From the NCBI GenBank assembly GCA_041685735.1, contig JAWLFE010000010.1, positions 15,837-79,836 on the forward strand: a stretch of 64,000 nucleotides of DNA, given 5' to 3'. Made by a program: the position numbers and the translations under genes. The notes beneath the pieces were generated by a model. That model was not told where the DNA came from. It saw only the letters and a program-made list of their open reading frames with translations, and made no database searches. This document shows, piece by piece, positions 52,114-62,595 of this stretch. This stretch comes from CSSed11-175R1 sp041685735. GTDB taxonomy: Bacteria > Actinomycetota > Nitriliruptoria > Nitriliruptorales > Nitriliruptoraceae. Positions within the stretch are counted from its first letter, which is position 1, and every line of letters starts with the position of its first letter.

Positions 52114-53073
52114 TCAGCGGGTCAGGACGAGCTTGCCGAACAGCTCGCCATCGAGCATCCGCTGGAACGCGATCGGCGCCTCGCTCATCGGCACGGTGTC
52201 GTCGATCAGTGGTCGGACCCCGGACGCATCGAGCAGCCGGACCAACCGGATGAGTTCCTCCTTGGTCCCCATCGTCGAGCCGACCACGCGTAGTTGGCGG
52301 AAGAACACCCGAGCGAGGTCCGCAGGTGGGTTCGGGCCGGACGTCGCGCCGGAGACCACCACCACCCCGCCGGGTTCGAGCGCCTTGAGGGAATGCGCCC
52401 AGGTCGCCTCGCCGACGGTCTCGATCACCGCATCGACACGTGCGGGCAACCGGTCCCCGGACACGACCGTGACGTGCGCACCGATCCGCCCGGCCCGCTC
52501 GAGCTTGGCGTCATCACGACTCGTCACGGTGACGTGCAACCCGCCGGCCCGTGCCAACAGGATCGCCGCGGTGGCCACGCCCCCACCGGCTCCCTGGATC
52601 AGGACGCGTTGCCCCGGCACCAGCCCGCCGCGGGTGAACAGCATCCGGTAGGCGGTCAGCCAGGCGGTCGGAAGGCACGCCGCCTCCTCGAAGCTGAGGC
52701 TCTGCGGTTTGGGCACGAGGTTGCGCGCGGGAACGGCCACGCGGTCGGCGAAGGTGCCGTCGTACTGCTCGGAGAGGATCGAGAAACCGCCCAGGGTCTC
52801 GTCACCGCCGTCGAGGTCCCCGATGACCGCGTGCACGATCACCTCGCGGCCGTCGGAGGTGACCCCGGCAGCATCGCACCCCAGCACGATCGGCAGTCGG
52901 TCCGGCGAGATGCCCACCCCGCGGAGTGTCCACAGGTCGTGGTGGTTGAGTCCCGCGGCCCGGACCTCGACGATCTCCCACCCGGCGGGCGGGTCCGGGT
53001 CGGGGTGTTCCCCCAGGGTCAGACCGGCGAGCGGGTCATCGGGCGTGGCTGCGGCAGCGGTGATGGCGAACAT
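52114..53073 (-). CDS. Zinc-free MDR family quinone oxidoreductase/alcohol dehydrogenase-like
   Basis: A 319-residue medium-chain reductase. The N-terminal catalytic fold (LNHHDLWTLRG, VLGCDAAGV) lacks the four-cysteine structural zinc lobe, so it is closer to quinone oxidoreductases. The NADPH loop is VLIQGAGGGVATAAILLARA. ATG at 53073 has no ribosome site, but TAGACT lies seven bases before it. It probably reduces small enones or quinones. Confidence 0.9.
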   Translation of the reverse strand: MFAITAAAATPDDPLAGLTLGEHPDPDPPAGWEIVEVRAAGLNHHDLWTLRGVGISPDRLPIVLGCDAAGVTSDGREVIVHAVIGDLDGGDETLGGFSILSEQYDGTFADRVAVPARNLVPKPQSLSFEEAACLPTAWLTAYRMLFTRGGLVPGQRVLIQGAGGGVATAAILLARAGGLHVTVTSRDDAKLERAGRIGAHVTVVSGDRLPARVDAVIETVGEATWAHSLKALEPGGVVVVSGATSGPNPPADLARVFFRQLRVVGSTMGTKEELIRLVRLLDASGVRPLIDDTVPMSEAPIAFQRMLDGELFGKLVLTR

Positions 53074-53080
53074 GGGACGG

Positions 53081-53086
53081 AGTCTA
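53081..53086 (-). promoter_or_regulatory. -10 element overlapping the upstream stop codon
   Basis: Minus-strand TAGACT ends seven bases before the reductase ATG; its TAG is also the stop codon of the NicO gene. A leaderless transcript is likely. Confidence 0.4.
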
Positions 53087-54001
53087 GAGGCGCAGCAGGC
53101 CACTGAGAGCCAACACCAGCCCGCCGAGCAGTACCACCGTCCCGGCCGCGAGCGGCAGGTGACGGACCAGCCCGCGGAGCAGGGTTCGATGCCGACCCGC
53201 GCGTGCGAGCTGCCGACGCCCCCACAGGACCGCCAGGCCGATCGAGGCCAGCGTCACGGCCAGACCGACGCTGAAGGCCGCCACGAGGACCAGGCCGTAG
53301 CCGGGACGACCCGTCGCGATCGCGGTGGCCAGGACCAGGAAGGCGGCAGGGCTCGGCACCAGGCCGCCCGAACTCGCGAGTGCCACCACGCCTGACCGCG
53401 ACAGGGGCGCAACCCCCGTGGGCAGTTCATGGTGGTGCGTGTGCCCCTGGTGCTCGAGGTCGGACCCCGGGCCGTGGCCGAGGTCCGGGCCGCGGTCACG
53501 GCCACCGTCGTGAGCGGGACCACCGTCGTGGGCGGGATCCTGGTCGGAGCCGCCCGCGGTGACGACCGCGGGGGACGTCGCGCGGCGACGTGCGCGGATC
53601 TCGCGGAACAGCATCCAGGCACCCACGAGGGTGATCGCGGTACCCGAGACGAGGCTCAGACCGGCTTCCAGGCGGTCGCCCGCCGGCAGTCCACGCGCCG
53701 AGTAGAAGATCGCACCGAGCACCAGCACGATGCCGGTATGCATCACGGCGACCAGGGCACCCAAGGCGACCGCATCACGTGCACGGCCCCGGGAGCTGGC
53801 GAGGTAGGCACCGATGAGCACCTTGCCGTGTCCGGGGCCGAGCGCATGGATCGCACCGATGGCGACCGCGATGGCGATGGCGACGATCCGCACGAACAGG
53901 CTCGTGGGCTCGTCATCGATCAGCCGAACCATGAGGTCCTGCAGTTCCGTGTCGTCGATGATCCGGCGGACGGTGTCCATGACAGCCAGGAACAGGGTCA
54001 T
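53084..54001 (-). CDS. NicO-family nickel/cobalt transporter
   Basis: A 305-residue membrane protein with about six helices. The first metal motif is AIHALGPGHGKVLIGAYLAS, and a second signature is SSGGLVPSPAAFLVLATAI. Between them lies a long aspartate-, glycine- and histidine-rich cytoplasmic loop (HDGGPAHDGG, HQGHTHHHE), typical of RcnA/NicO metal transporters. ATG overlaps the TGA of the secreted partner gene (ATGA). Transport direction (export or import) is not decided by sequence. Confidence 0.9.
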   Translation of the reverse strand: MTLFLAVMDTVRRIIDDTELQDLMVRLIDDEPTSLFVRIVAIAIAVAIGAIHALGPGHGKVLIGAYLASSRGRARDAVALGALVAVMHTGIVLVLGAIFYSARGLPAGDRLEAGLSLVSGTAITLVGAWMLFREIRARRRATSPAVVTAGGSDQDPAHDGGPAHDGGRDRGPDLGHGPGSDLEHQGHTHHHELPTGVAPLSRSGVVALASSGGLVPSPAAFLVLATAIATGRPGYGLVLVAAFSVGLAVTLASIGLAVLWGRRQLARAGRHRTLLRGLVRHLPLAAGTVVLLGGLVLALSGLLRL

Positions 54002-54786
54002 CGGCGTCGGCCCGCACCCAGGAGCCGGAGGGCGCCGACCACGCCGGCCAGCACGACCGCGGCTCCGACCACCAGCGTCAGGGTCACGGACAGCCGCCGC
54101 GACGTGGTCGTAGCTGCACCGCTCGAGACCTCGGTCGAGGGCTCGGCACCGGCCGCAGCATCAGCATCGGTCCGCGCGAAGTCCCAGGTGTGCACCGGCG
54201 TCTCCGCGGTGTGCAGGGCATCCTGCAGGGTGCCATCACCACTGAAGGTGCGGAAGGCCGGATCCTGGTCGTGCAGGATCGTGATCTCGATGTCGACGGT
54301 CCGCACATCCGTCGGACAGACGAACCGGAAGCCGGCCCCGTCGGCGATGAAGTCGTCGGCGACGGTGACCTCAGCCTCGCAGTCCTCCCCCTGCTGGCGG
54401 ACCCGGACATGCTCACGCAGGTAGGCCTCGAGTTCCGGCGAGCGGCTCAGCGCCGTGATCTCCTCCTCGGTCGGGTAGGCATCCGACGACCCGCCGACAT
54501 AGGCCTCCATCGCACCGTCGTCGAGGACGCCGATCGACTCGCCGATCCAGGCGGCATCATCCGGCGGCCCGGTCCAGGTCCCCGTCACGACGTCACCCTG
54601 CGCCGACCAGTTCGCGATGGGCAGTTCACTGCCGGCGTGCGCCCAGCTCGGCATCTGCCCGGTGAGCAGGAGCACGCCCACCACCGCGAGGGCCGGGATC
54701 ACCCTGGCGGTCGGGCACGGGATGGCCCACCGGTGTGGGCGCGGGCGGGACCTCGACCGGCCAGATCGCGGTGCGTCCAGCAGCAT
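53998..54786 (-). CDS. Secreted, membrane-anchored partner of the NicO transporter
   Basis: A 262-residue exported protein with a signal peptide (hydrophobic region at about 25-45, ending in SWAHA), an external domain and a C-terminal helix (TLTLVVGAAVVLAGVVGALR) with a basic end. The domain has two cysteines (DCEAEV and RFVCP) probably joined. Domain type unknown. The ATG at 54786 has a weak ribosome site and other starts are possible. Coupling to the NicO gene points to metal capture or transporter assembly (inference). Confidence 0.72.
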   Translation of the reverse strand: MLLDAPRSGRSRSRPRPHRWAIPCPTARVIPALAVVGVLLLTGQMPSWAHAGSELPIANWSAQGDVVTGTWTGPPDDAAWIGESIGVLDDGAMEAYVGGSSDAYPTEEEITALSRSPELEAYLREHVRVRQQGEDCEAEVTVADDFIADGAGFRFVCPTDVRTVDIEITILHDQDPAFRTFSGDGTLQDALHTAETPVHTWDFARTDADAAAGAEPSTEVSSGAATTTSRRLSVTLTLVVGAAVVLAGVVGALRLLGAGRRR

Positions 54787-54859
54787 CCGGGCAACCCCAG
54801 CGGTCAGGACGGGTGGGACGGGAGGAGCGTAGAGGACCTCGCGCGGGCCACCGTGTCGC

Positions 54860-56092
54860 TCACCCCGTCCGATGGCCCGGGCCCGACCCATCCAGGTGCT
54901 CCGCCGGACCGCCGGCCCATGGTCGCTGCCCCTGCGCGACCCTGAGGACCAGGTCCGCGGCGAGTTCGGGCCCGAGTCGGATCGCCTCGTCCGCCAGCCG
55001 ACCGGCAGCACGTCGAGCGGCAGGATCCGCGAGCAGGCGGGCGACGCACCACACCAGCCGCCGAGCTCCCAGCGGTCCGGTCAGGCCCCGCGGGCTGAGA
55101 CGGAGCCCGGCACCCGTGTCCCGCAGTCTGACGGCTGCTTCCCGCTGGTCGCCCTGGATGGGGACGAGCACGGTGGGCACGCCCGCGGCGGTCGCCTTGG
55201 ACAGGAAGCCGCCACCACCGGGGCCGACCGCGACCGCCGCCTGCGCCAGCAGCGGGCGATGGGGGCCGGGTCCGACCACGATGCGTCCGTCGCGCAGCGG
55301 GGGCAGGGTCGACGAGGTGATCGCCACCCGGACACCGAGGTGGTGCAGGGCATCCAGAGCCACGCGACCCAAGATCGAGGTGACGCCCGCCGCGGTCGTG
55401 TCCGTGACCACGACCAACGGGCCACCGCCGGGGGGTGGCTCGAGGTCGGGCAGGGCGGGGTCGATCGCCAGGGATCCCACCACATGCGCGTCACTGGGCC
55501 AGGACCGGCGGGGTCGCTCAAGGCTCGGCAGGGTCGCGAGCAACCGGATCGCCGGTGGACGTGGGGCCGTCAGCCCGAGCGAGGCCGCGGCCGCCCGCCC
55601 CTGCGCCTGGCCGGTGGCGACCGACCGCCGCTGGAAGTGGACGAGTGCACGGTCCTGGGCCCGCCCGACGACCGTACGCGGGAGCCGCCGGCCGAGGCCG
55701 ACGGGAGGAAGATCCGCGGCGGGATCTGGCAGATGGTGACCGACGAGTTCGACGGTCGGGACGTCGATGAGTTGTCCGGCCAGACCGCCGGCCCGCACCA
55801 ACGTGTCGGTCACGATCACGTCGGGCCGCCAGCCGCCCAACGCCGACACGAGCAGCGGCGCCATCTCCACTGCGCGACCCCAGAAGCGATGTCCCAGGTC
55901 GCTGTCCTCATCCGCCGGAGGCAGGGGCGGGAGCTCCCGGACGTCCACACCGACCGCCGCGCCGGACGCGCGATGGCTGCGCCCCGTCCAACATCGGACC
56001 TCGTCACCACGACCCGCCAGGGCCGCGGCGACCCCCAGCATCGGCAGCGCATGGCCGGGGTCGGGACCCGCGAACAGGGCGATACGCGTCAC
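54860..56092 (-). CDS. GT1/MGT-type glycosyltransferase
   Basis: A 410-residue GT-B glycosyltransferase. GTG at 56092 follows GGAGG. The N-terminal lobe starts TRIALFAGPDPGHALPMLGV. The C-terminal donor site is VAVGPGGGGFLSKATAAGVP, then VLVPIQGDQREAAVRL, where the usual HGG histidine is replaced by a proline and glycines (GPGGGG). Product is unknown; macrolide, lipid or carotenoid glycosides are typical for the family. Confidence 0.87.
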   Translation of the reverse strand: MTRIALFAGPDPGHALPMLGVAAALAGRGDEVRCWTGRSHRASGAAVGVDVRELPPLPPADEDSDLGHRFWGRAVEMAPLLVSALGGWRPDVIVTDTLVRAGGLAGQLIDVPTVELVGHHLPDPAADLPPVGLGRRLPRTVVGRAQDRALVHFQRRSVATGQAQGRAAAASLGLTAPRPPAIRLLATLPSLERPRRSWPSDAHVVGSLAIDPALPDLEPPPGGGPLVVVTDTTAAGVTSILGRVALDALHHLGVRVAITSSTLPPLRDGRIVVGPGPHRPLLAQAAVAVGPGGGGFLSKATAAGVPTVLVPIQGDQREAAVRLRDTGAGLRLSPRGLTGPLGARRLVWCVARLLADPAARRAAGRLADEAIRLGPELAADLVLRVAQGQRPWAGGPAEHLDGSGPGHRTG

Positions 56093-56123
56093 ACGGGCCT
56101 CCGGGCGACCGGAGCGGCAGCGA

Positions 56124-57167
56124 TCAGAAGGCGATGTCCGCGGGGTCCGGTCCGGTCGGTGCGAGCAGGGCATCGCGCCACCCGGCGACGCTAGCCGCTG
56201 CGGCGGGGTCGGCGACGCGCAGGAGCGCCTGGACCGATCGCCCGTCGGGGGCATCGTGCCATCGTGCGACCGCGACGCGCTCACGGTCGATGCCGAGCCG
56301 GCTCGCCCATCGGTGTACGACCAGGTCCGCCGCCACCCGTGGTCCGAGGCGGAGCACGAGCCGGACGCGAGCGGGATCGAGGGGCAGGTGCTCGTCCAGC
56401 CAACCGAGGCTCAGACGCGCGATGTCCTCGTCACCGGTGGTGACGGTCAGGGCGTTGCGATCGATGTCCACGATCGATGCGATGAGACCGAGCCCGGCGG
56501 CGAAACCCGGGTCGCGCTGTAGGTCGCGTCGCGCCTGCTCCGCAGCGGTCGTCCGGGCCAGTTGGAAGGCCGTCTCACGCTGGTCGTCCTCTGGGTCAGC
56601 GGTTGCACGCTTGCCGTCGGTGTCCACGCCGTGGCCGGTCCCGGCGGAGCGGTCGATGGTCTGGTCGCGTGCCGTCCGATGCGCGGTGTCACGGTCCTGC
56701 GAGCGTCCGACCGATGGACCGCTGGTCGTGCCGATCCAGGCACGCACCAGCAGGGGCTCGACCCCCAGCTGTCTCGCGATCGCGTCAGCCGACAGACCTG
56801 CACGGCGAAGCGCCCGGGCCCGTGACGGCCGGGTGTCCGAGGGATCGTCACGGACCGGCCAGTCGGCTCCACCGGATCGGTCCCCCGGCGACTCGTCCGG
56901 CTGCGGCGGGTGCGGCTCGTCAGGGACGACCGACAGCGCCGGAAGATCCCCAGGGGCGATCTCCCGCCTGGCACGGGCCGTGAGGCTGAACGCCACCGGC
57001 TGATCTGCCTCATCGTCGAACGGCAACGGTTGCTGGACCGGCGCGGTCGCAGCCGCCTGCTCGGGCGTCTGGTCCGTGCCGGTCGGACGCAGCACGGGAT
57101 GTGCGGGCGGCCCGGACGGCGGCTGTGACCCGCGGGTGGGGGTTGGGTCGTGCGGCTTGTTGTCCAT
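56124..57167 (-). CDS. HTH protein of unknown family
   Basis: A 347-residue protein. The first 120 residues are proline- and aspartate-rich. A helix-turn-helix follows at about 122-141 (RAGLSADAIARQLGVEPLLV), then a second disordered, charged region, and a folded C-terminus of about 140 residues (ARTTAAEQARRDLQRDPGFA, LDEHLPLDPARVRLVLRLGP, LGIDRERVAVARWHDAPDG) of unknown type. The ATG at 57167 has no good ribosome site. It lies 31 bp upstream of the glycosyltransferase. It could be DNA-binding, but the function is not known. Confidence 0.72.
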   Translation of the reverse strand: MDNKPHDPTPTRGSQPPSGPPAHPVLRPTGTDQTPEQAAATAPVQQPLPFDDEADQPVAFSLTARARREIAPGDLPALSVVPDEPHPPQPDESPGDRSGGADWPVRDDPSDTRPSRARALRRAGLSADAIARQLGVEPLLVRAWIGTTSGPSVGRSQDRDTAHRTARDQTIDRSAGTGHGVDTDGKRATADPEDDQRETAFQLARTTAAEQARRDLQRDPGFAAGLGLIASIVDIDRNALTVTTGDEDIARLSLGWLDEHLPLDPARVRLVLRLGPRVAADLVVHRWASRLGIDRERVAVARWHDAPDGRSVQALLRVADPAAAASVAGWRDALLAPTGPDPADIAF

Positions 57168-57228
57168 GTCCCGAATGTACGCCGGGGGTGTGACACGGAC
57201 GCCGGACCGGGCAGCCGACGGTGGACGA

Positions 57229-58515
57229 TCAGGCGCGGCGAGCGGCGAGCGGCCAGGCGGCGCCCGCCGCGCTGACGGCCAGGACACCGAGCAGCACGGT
57301 CCACCCACCCACGGTCACCGCGGTTCCTCCGGCTCGCCAGGCGGCCCCGAGCGTGATGGCGAGGACGCCGAGGTTGAACGCGACAGCCCGCGTCATCATG
57401 CCGCGCTCGAGCCGGGCGGTGATCTCAGCGCGCTCGTCGGAACTCCGGCCGCGGAGCATCGGCGCCAGGTAGAGCAGGGTCGCCAGGATGGCCTGCGCGA
57501 GCACGCCGGCCAGGGCGATCACCCCCAGGGCGTCGAGCCACCACCAGGACCCGGTGGCGACGACCACCACATCGAACCAGACGACCACGGTGAACCACGC
57601 CCCGACGGCGACGATCGCCGGCCGCGACGCGGTGGCACGCCCCCGCCACACGGACCGGATCACGGGCAGACACACCACCGTGACCGACCCGGCGAAGACG
57701 GCCAGCGCGACACCGGCACCGATCCGCGCCACCTGACCCGTCACGCCTCCGGCACCGGTCAGGACCAGCAGGAGCACCGCAACGGTCAGGCCGGTCGCGC
57801 CGTGGCGCAGTGCCCGGGCGGCCCGCCCATCCGCACCCTCCTCGATGCGTGTGCGTGCCATGGTCGGACCGAAGAACACCAGCGTTGCCAACAACGTCAG
57901 CCCCGCCCAGCCGAGGATGTTCGCGTGGAGGTGGGCGTACAACGTCGGCCCGTACCACCGGCCGCTCACCACCCCGGTCCCGAGCAACGCACCGAAGATG
58001 GCCCCATGGATGAAGGCGCCGTGGGCCCGCTCGTAGACACGCACGATCCAGGCGAACCGTGCCCCCACGGCAGCGCGCCGCATCCGGCGCAGCCGCAGGT
58101 AGGCCGCGAACACGCTGACCGTGACGGTCGTCGCACCGGCCGCCAGGACCACGGTGAGGTCGGCGACGACGCCGATCAGCACCGCCACGATCCCGACGTT
58201 GGTCACGATGGGCCACCAGGCGGCACGTTCCCCGGCGGTGCGGGTGACCGTCCGACCGAAGTGCTCGCTGAACACCAGGATCAGGTTGGTCAGGACCCCC
58301 AGCGTGAACAGGTGGACCGCCGCCCACCGATCCCCCGGCAGCGCCGAGCCCGCGGCGAGGTACAGCCCGGCCAGCGCTGCATACACCAACGCGATCGTGA
58401 TGCTGGGAGCCGCGGCGGCGAACGGTGACCGGCGCCGTGGCGGACGTTGTTCCGACCCGCCGGCCCCGTGGGCCGAACCGGACCGGGACGCGGTGCTGGG
58501 AGCTGACAGCTCCAT
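57229..58515 (-). CDS. Polytopic membrane protein with conserved histidines
   Basis: A 428-residue membrane protein with about twelve helices. ATG at 58515 follows GGAGG. Histidines sit in helices as in heme-binding proteins: VHLFTLGVLTNLILVFSEHF and YAHLHANILGWAGLTLLATL. These resemble parts of heme-copper oxidase subunit I or NnrS-like proteins; exact family is not settled. A basic, serine-rich N-terminus of 33 residues precedes the first helix. Confidence 0.75.
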   Translation of the reverse strand: MELSAPSTASRSGSAHGAGGSEQRPPRRRSPFAAAAPSITIALVYAALAGLYLAAGSALPGDRWAAVHLFTLGVLTNLILVFSEHFGRTVTRTAGERAAWWPIVTNVGIVAVLIGVVADLTVVLAAGATTVTVSVFAAYLRLRRMRRAAVGARFAWIVRVYERAHGAFIHGAIFGALLGTGVVSGRWYGPTLYAHLHANILGWAGLTLLATLVFFGPTMARTRIEEGADGRAARALRHGATGLTVAVLLLVLTGAGGVTGQVARIGAGVALAVFAGSVTVVCLPVIRSVWRGRATASRPAIVAVGAWFTVVVWFDVVVVATGSWWWLDALGVIALAGVLAQAILATLLYLAPMLRGRSSDERAEITARLERGMMTRAVAFNLGVLAITLGAAWRAGGTAVTVGGWTVLLGVLAVSAAGAAWPLAARRA

Positions 58516-58644
58516 GTCCGACCTCCTGGCTGGCGAGCGGGCCGCGTGCGTGGGTCGCCGCAGCGCGAACCATGTGCACCCTACGAAACGTTCGGTCCAG
58601 GGAGCAATGTCACGGCCACGCTCCGACCCCGGTTCACGCGTGGG

Positions 58645-59865
<1,221 letters not shown>

Positions 59866-60029
59866 CGCCCCCTCCTTGCCGCCGCACCTGCCGCATCGTG
59901 GGCGTCGCCCCGATGCTAACGCCGCGTCCCGTGGGCCGGTGGTGGACCGGTCGTGTGGTGACAGCCCGCGCACCCGACGCACGCAGCGGTTCATACGACC
60001 CCTATCGTAGGTCACCGCCGTCCCACGTG

Positions 60030-60049
60030 GGCCGGTTCCTCAGCCGGCC
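60030..60049. terminator. Hairpin after dnaG
   Basis: GGCCGG (60030-60035) and CCGGCC (60044-60049) pair around an eight-base loop, 14 bases downstream of the dnaG stop. It may terminate or attenuate transcription into rpoD. No U tract. Confidence 0.4.
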
Positions 60050-60063
60050 GATCGCGCGACGCC

Positions 60064-61971
60064 TCACACGGGGTCGCCCGCCGGCGCCCGGAGCGTCCGG
60101 CGGCGCTGCTGGAGGGCCAACAGCTCGCGCTGCACGGCGCGCAGTTCGTCGGCGTCGTTGACGTGGTGCAGCTCCCCGAGCCGGGACCGCAGCGCCACCT
60201 CCTGGCGGGCGATGCGCTCGGCGAGCAGCCGGCGTATCCGCTCCGCCGCGACCAGTGGCGCCACATCCGCCTCACGACGCGTCGACTCGGTGGTGACGTC
60301 GGGGGCCGGCATCCCGGGATCCTCCTCGAGCGCCAGGCGTCGCAGGATGCTCCGCGCGTCGTCGTCGGCGGCCTGCTCGAGCACCACATCGAGGTCCACC
60401 CCCGGCCCACCGGCCCGGAGCAGCGCGGCGAACAGCGTCCGGGCGACGGGGTGCTGGAAGTCGGTCTCCTCCAGCTCGAACCACTCCTCCGGGAGCAGTT
60501 CGGGTCGTTGGATCGCGACGCGGAGCACGTCCCGTTCCCGCTGCGCGACGCTCCGGTCGACAGCGCCACCCGCGTTCCCCCGCCGATCGGGATCGCGCGT
60601 CGTGGTCACCGCCACACCCTGATGACGATCCAACTCGATGTCCATGCGCCGTGCGGTGGCCGCGACGAAGTCGTAGGCGACCCCGACGCGGTCCGCCACC
60701 TCCGTTCGTGCCCACTCACGTCGGAGGTCCGGGTCGGGTTCACGTCCGACGACCTCCAACGCCGCGCGCAGGGCCGCGGTGCGGCCACCCTCGGAGCTCA
60801 TGTCCGCGTCGGCCAGGCGGTGCCCGATGACGAACGGCACGACCGGGGTGGCGTGATCGACCGCATGCCGCAGTCCGTCGGCACCCACCTCGCGCACCAG
60901 GTCCGCGGGGTCCGTCTTGTCCGGCAGGACGAGCACCCGCAGGTCGAGGCTGCCGCCACCGGCGGCGGACAGCTCGCGCGCACCCTCCCAGGCACGCTCG
61001 GCGGCCTTCACGCCGGCCTCGTCACCGTCGAACGCGAGCACCACCTTGGAGGCGTAGCGCGACACCATCCGCAGGTGCTCGACCCCAACGGCGGTCCCGC
61101 AGGTCGCGACCGCGTTGGCGAAACCGGCCTGGTGCAGGGCCATCACGTCGGTGTAGCCCTCGCAGACCAGTACCTGTTCCGCGCGCACGATGTCGGCGCG
61201 GGCCTGCGGCACGCCGTAGAGCACGCGTGTCTTCTTGTACAGCGGCGTCTCCGGGGAGTTGAGGTACTTCGGTGGGTCGAAGTCGCCGTAGTCCAACGCG
61301 TCGAGGATGCGGCCGCCGAAGCCGATGACGTCGCCGCCGGGATCGTGGACCGGGAACATCAGCCGGCCACGGAACCGATCGCGAAGGCCGCCACGGTCGT
61401 TGCGCACCGTGACCCCGACGGCGATCAGATCCTCGGCCTTGACCCCGTCGGCGGTCAGCGCCCGGCTCATCGCCTCCCACTCGTTGGGCGCGAAGCCCAG
61501 TTCGAACCGCTTGGCATCCTCCACCCCGAACCCACGCGCCTTGAGGTAGTCGCGGGCGACCTTGCCCTCGTCGCTGTAGAGGGTCCTCGCGAAGAAGTCC
61601 TGGGCCGCCTGCGTCGCGTCGACGAAGCGGGAGCGCTCCCCGATCGCACGCCGTTCCCGCGCGGACAGCTCCTCGTAGCGCAGGGGGAAGCCGGTGCGGC
61701 GGGCGAGCGCTTCGACGGCCTCGGGGAACTCGAGCCCCTCGATCCGCATCAGGAAGTCGTAGATGTCGCCGGACGCGTCGCACCCGAAGCAGTGGTAGAA
61801 GTTGCCGTCCGGGGTGACCGTGAACGACGGGGTCTTCTCCGTGTGGAACGGACACAGCCCCTTGAACGACCGGCCGGCGCGCTTCAGGGTCGTGTAGTCA
61901 CCGACGACCACGACGATGTCGGCCTGCCGCCGCAGGGTCTCGATGTCGTCCTTGACGATGCGACCGGCCAC
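60064..61971 (-). CDS. dnaG: DNA primase
   Basis: A 635-residue primase. The GTG at 61971 is chosen over that at 61977 because the latter overlaps the AGGAGG site. The zinc-binding CHC2 domain (LCPFHTEKTPSF, FYHCFGC) is at about 38-65, the RNA polymerase core at about 120-430, with toprim motifs EGYTDVMALHQAG and LAFDGDEAG. A C-terminal helical DnaB-binding region starts at about 440. It makes RNA primers for lagging-strand synthesis. All catalytic acidic residues are in place. Confidence 0.97.
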   Translation of the reverse strand: MAGRIVKDDIETLRRQADIVVVVGDYTTLKRAGRSFKGLCPFHTEKTPSFTVTPDGNFYHCFGCDASGDIYDFLMRIEGLEFPEAVEALARRTGFPLRYEELSARERRAIGERSRFVDATQAAQDFFARTLYSDEGKVARDYLKARGFGVEDAKRFELGFAPNEWEAMSRALTADGVKAEDLIAVGVTVRNDRGGLRDRFRGRLMFPVHDPGGDVIGFGGRILDALDYGDFDPPKYLNSPETPLYKKTRVLYGVPQARADIVRAEQVLVCEGYTDVMALHQAGFANAVATCGTAVGVEHLRMVSRYASKVVLAFDGDEAGVKAAERAWEGARELSAAGGGSLDLRVLVLPDKTDPADLVREVGADGLRHAVDHATPVVPFVIGHRLADADMSSEGGRTAALRAALEVVGREPDPDLRREWARTEVADRVGVAYDFVAATARRMDIELDRHQGVAVTTTRDPDRRGNAGGAVDRSVAQRERDVLRVAIQRPELLPEEWFELEETDFQHPVARTLFAALLRAGGPGVDLDVVLEQAADDDARSILRRLALEEDPGMPAPDVTTESTRREADVAPLVAAERIRRLLAERIARQEVALRSRLGELHHVNDADELRAVQRELLALQQRRRTLRAPAGDPV

Positions 61972-62087
61972 GTCCACCTCCTGGAGCGCGACGGTAGTGC
62001 TCGCGGGAACCGAGCAGCAGGTCGGTCACCTCGCGGTTGTGGGTCGAGGGTGCCGGTCGGGGGTGCCGGCCGCCGAGCGTCGGCCGC

Positions 62088-62519
62088 TCAGCTGGGGACG
62101 TTGGCGTCGTCCCAGTCCGGGTCGAGCTGCACGAGGAACTCGTCGATGCGCTGCACCTCCGGCATCTCCCCGATCTGCGCCGCGGCGTTGCGCAGCCGCA
62201 CCAGGCAGGTCAGGAACGGCCGGTTGGATGGCTGCGACCAGCGCACGAACCCGGTGCCGCCCCACCCACGGCCGCGCAGCGCGTCGAGCCCGCGGTGGTA
62301 GCCAACCCGGGCGTACGCGTAGGCCTCGATCGTCTCGTCGGCGAGCGTCGCCAGGGTCGCCCATCCCTCGATGAAGGTGGGGTCGTCGGCCACGACGGCA
62401 CTGACGGCGGCCTTGCGGACGTCCGCCGAGGCCAGGGCAGCCTGGAGGTGCGCACGCTGATCGTCGGAAGCGGCGGGGAGCACGGTGTCGTGCCGGTCGG
62501 CCAGGGGCAGGTCTGCCAC
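62088..62519 (-). CDS. DUF3151 protein
   Basis: A 143-residue DUF3151 protein, a family found almost only in Actinomycetota. GTG at 62519 has GAGG eight bases upstream. Conserved segments are AAVSAVVADDPTFIEGWATL, EAYAYARVGYHRGLDALRG and NRPFLTCLVRLRNAA. It is mostly helical, with TPR-like character. Function unknown. It is encoded 116 bp upstream of dnaG. Confidence 0.92.
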   Translation of the reverse strand: MADLPLADRHDTVLPAASDDQRAHLQAALASADVRKAAVSAVVADDPTFIEGWATLATLADETIEAYAYARVGYHRGLDALRGRGWGGTGFVRWSQPSNRPFLTCLVRLRNAAAQIGEMPEVQRIDEFLVQLDPDWDDANVPS

Positions 62520-62595
62520 GTCATCAACCTCGAGGTAGTGGGATCGCGACCGTAGCCCACGACACGGACCGTGGCGGTCCCCGCCCCGGGCGCGA

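Noticed and set aside
54872..58428. Long plus-strand frames opposite the glycosyltransferase and the polytopic membrane protein
   Set aside because: Both overlap genes with clear family features and ribosome sites.
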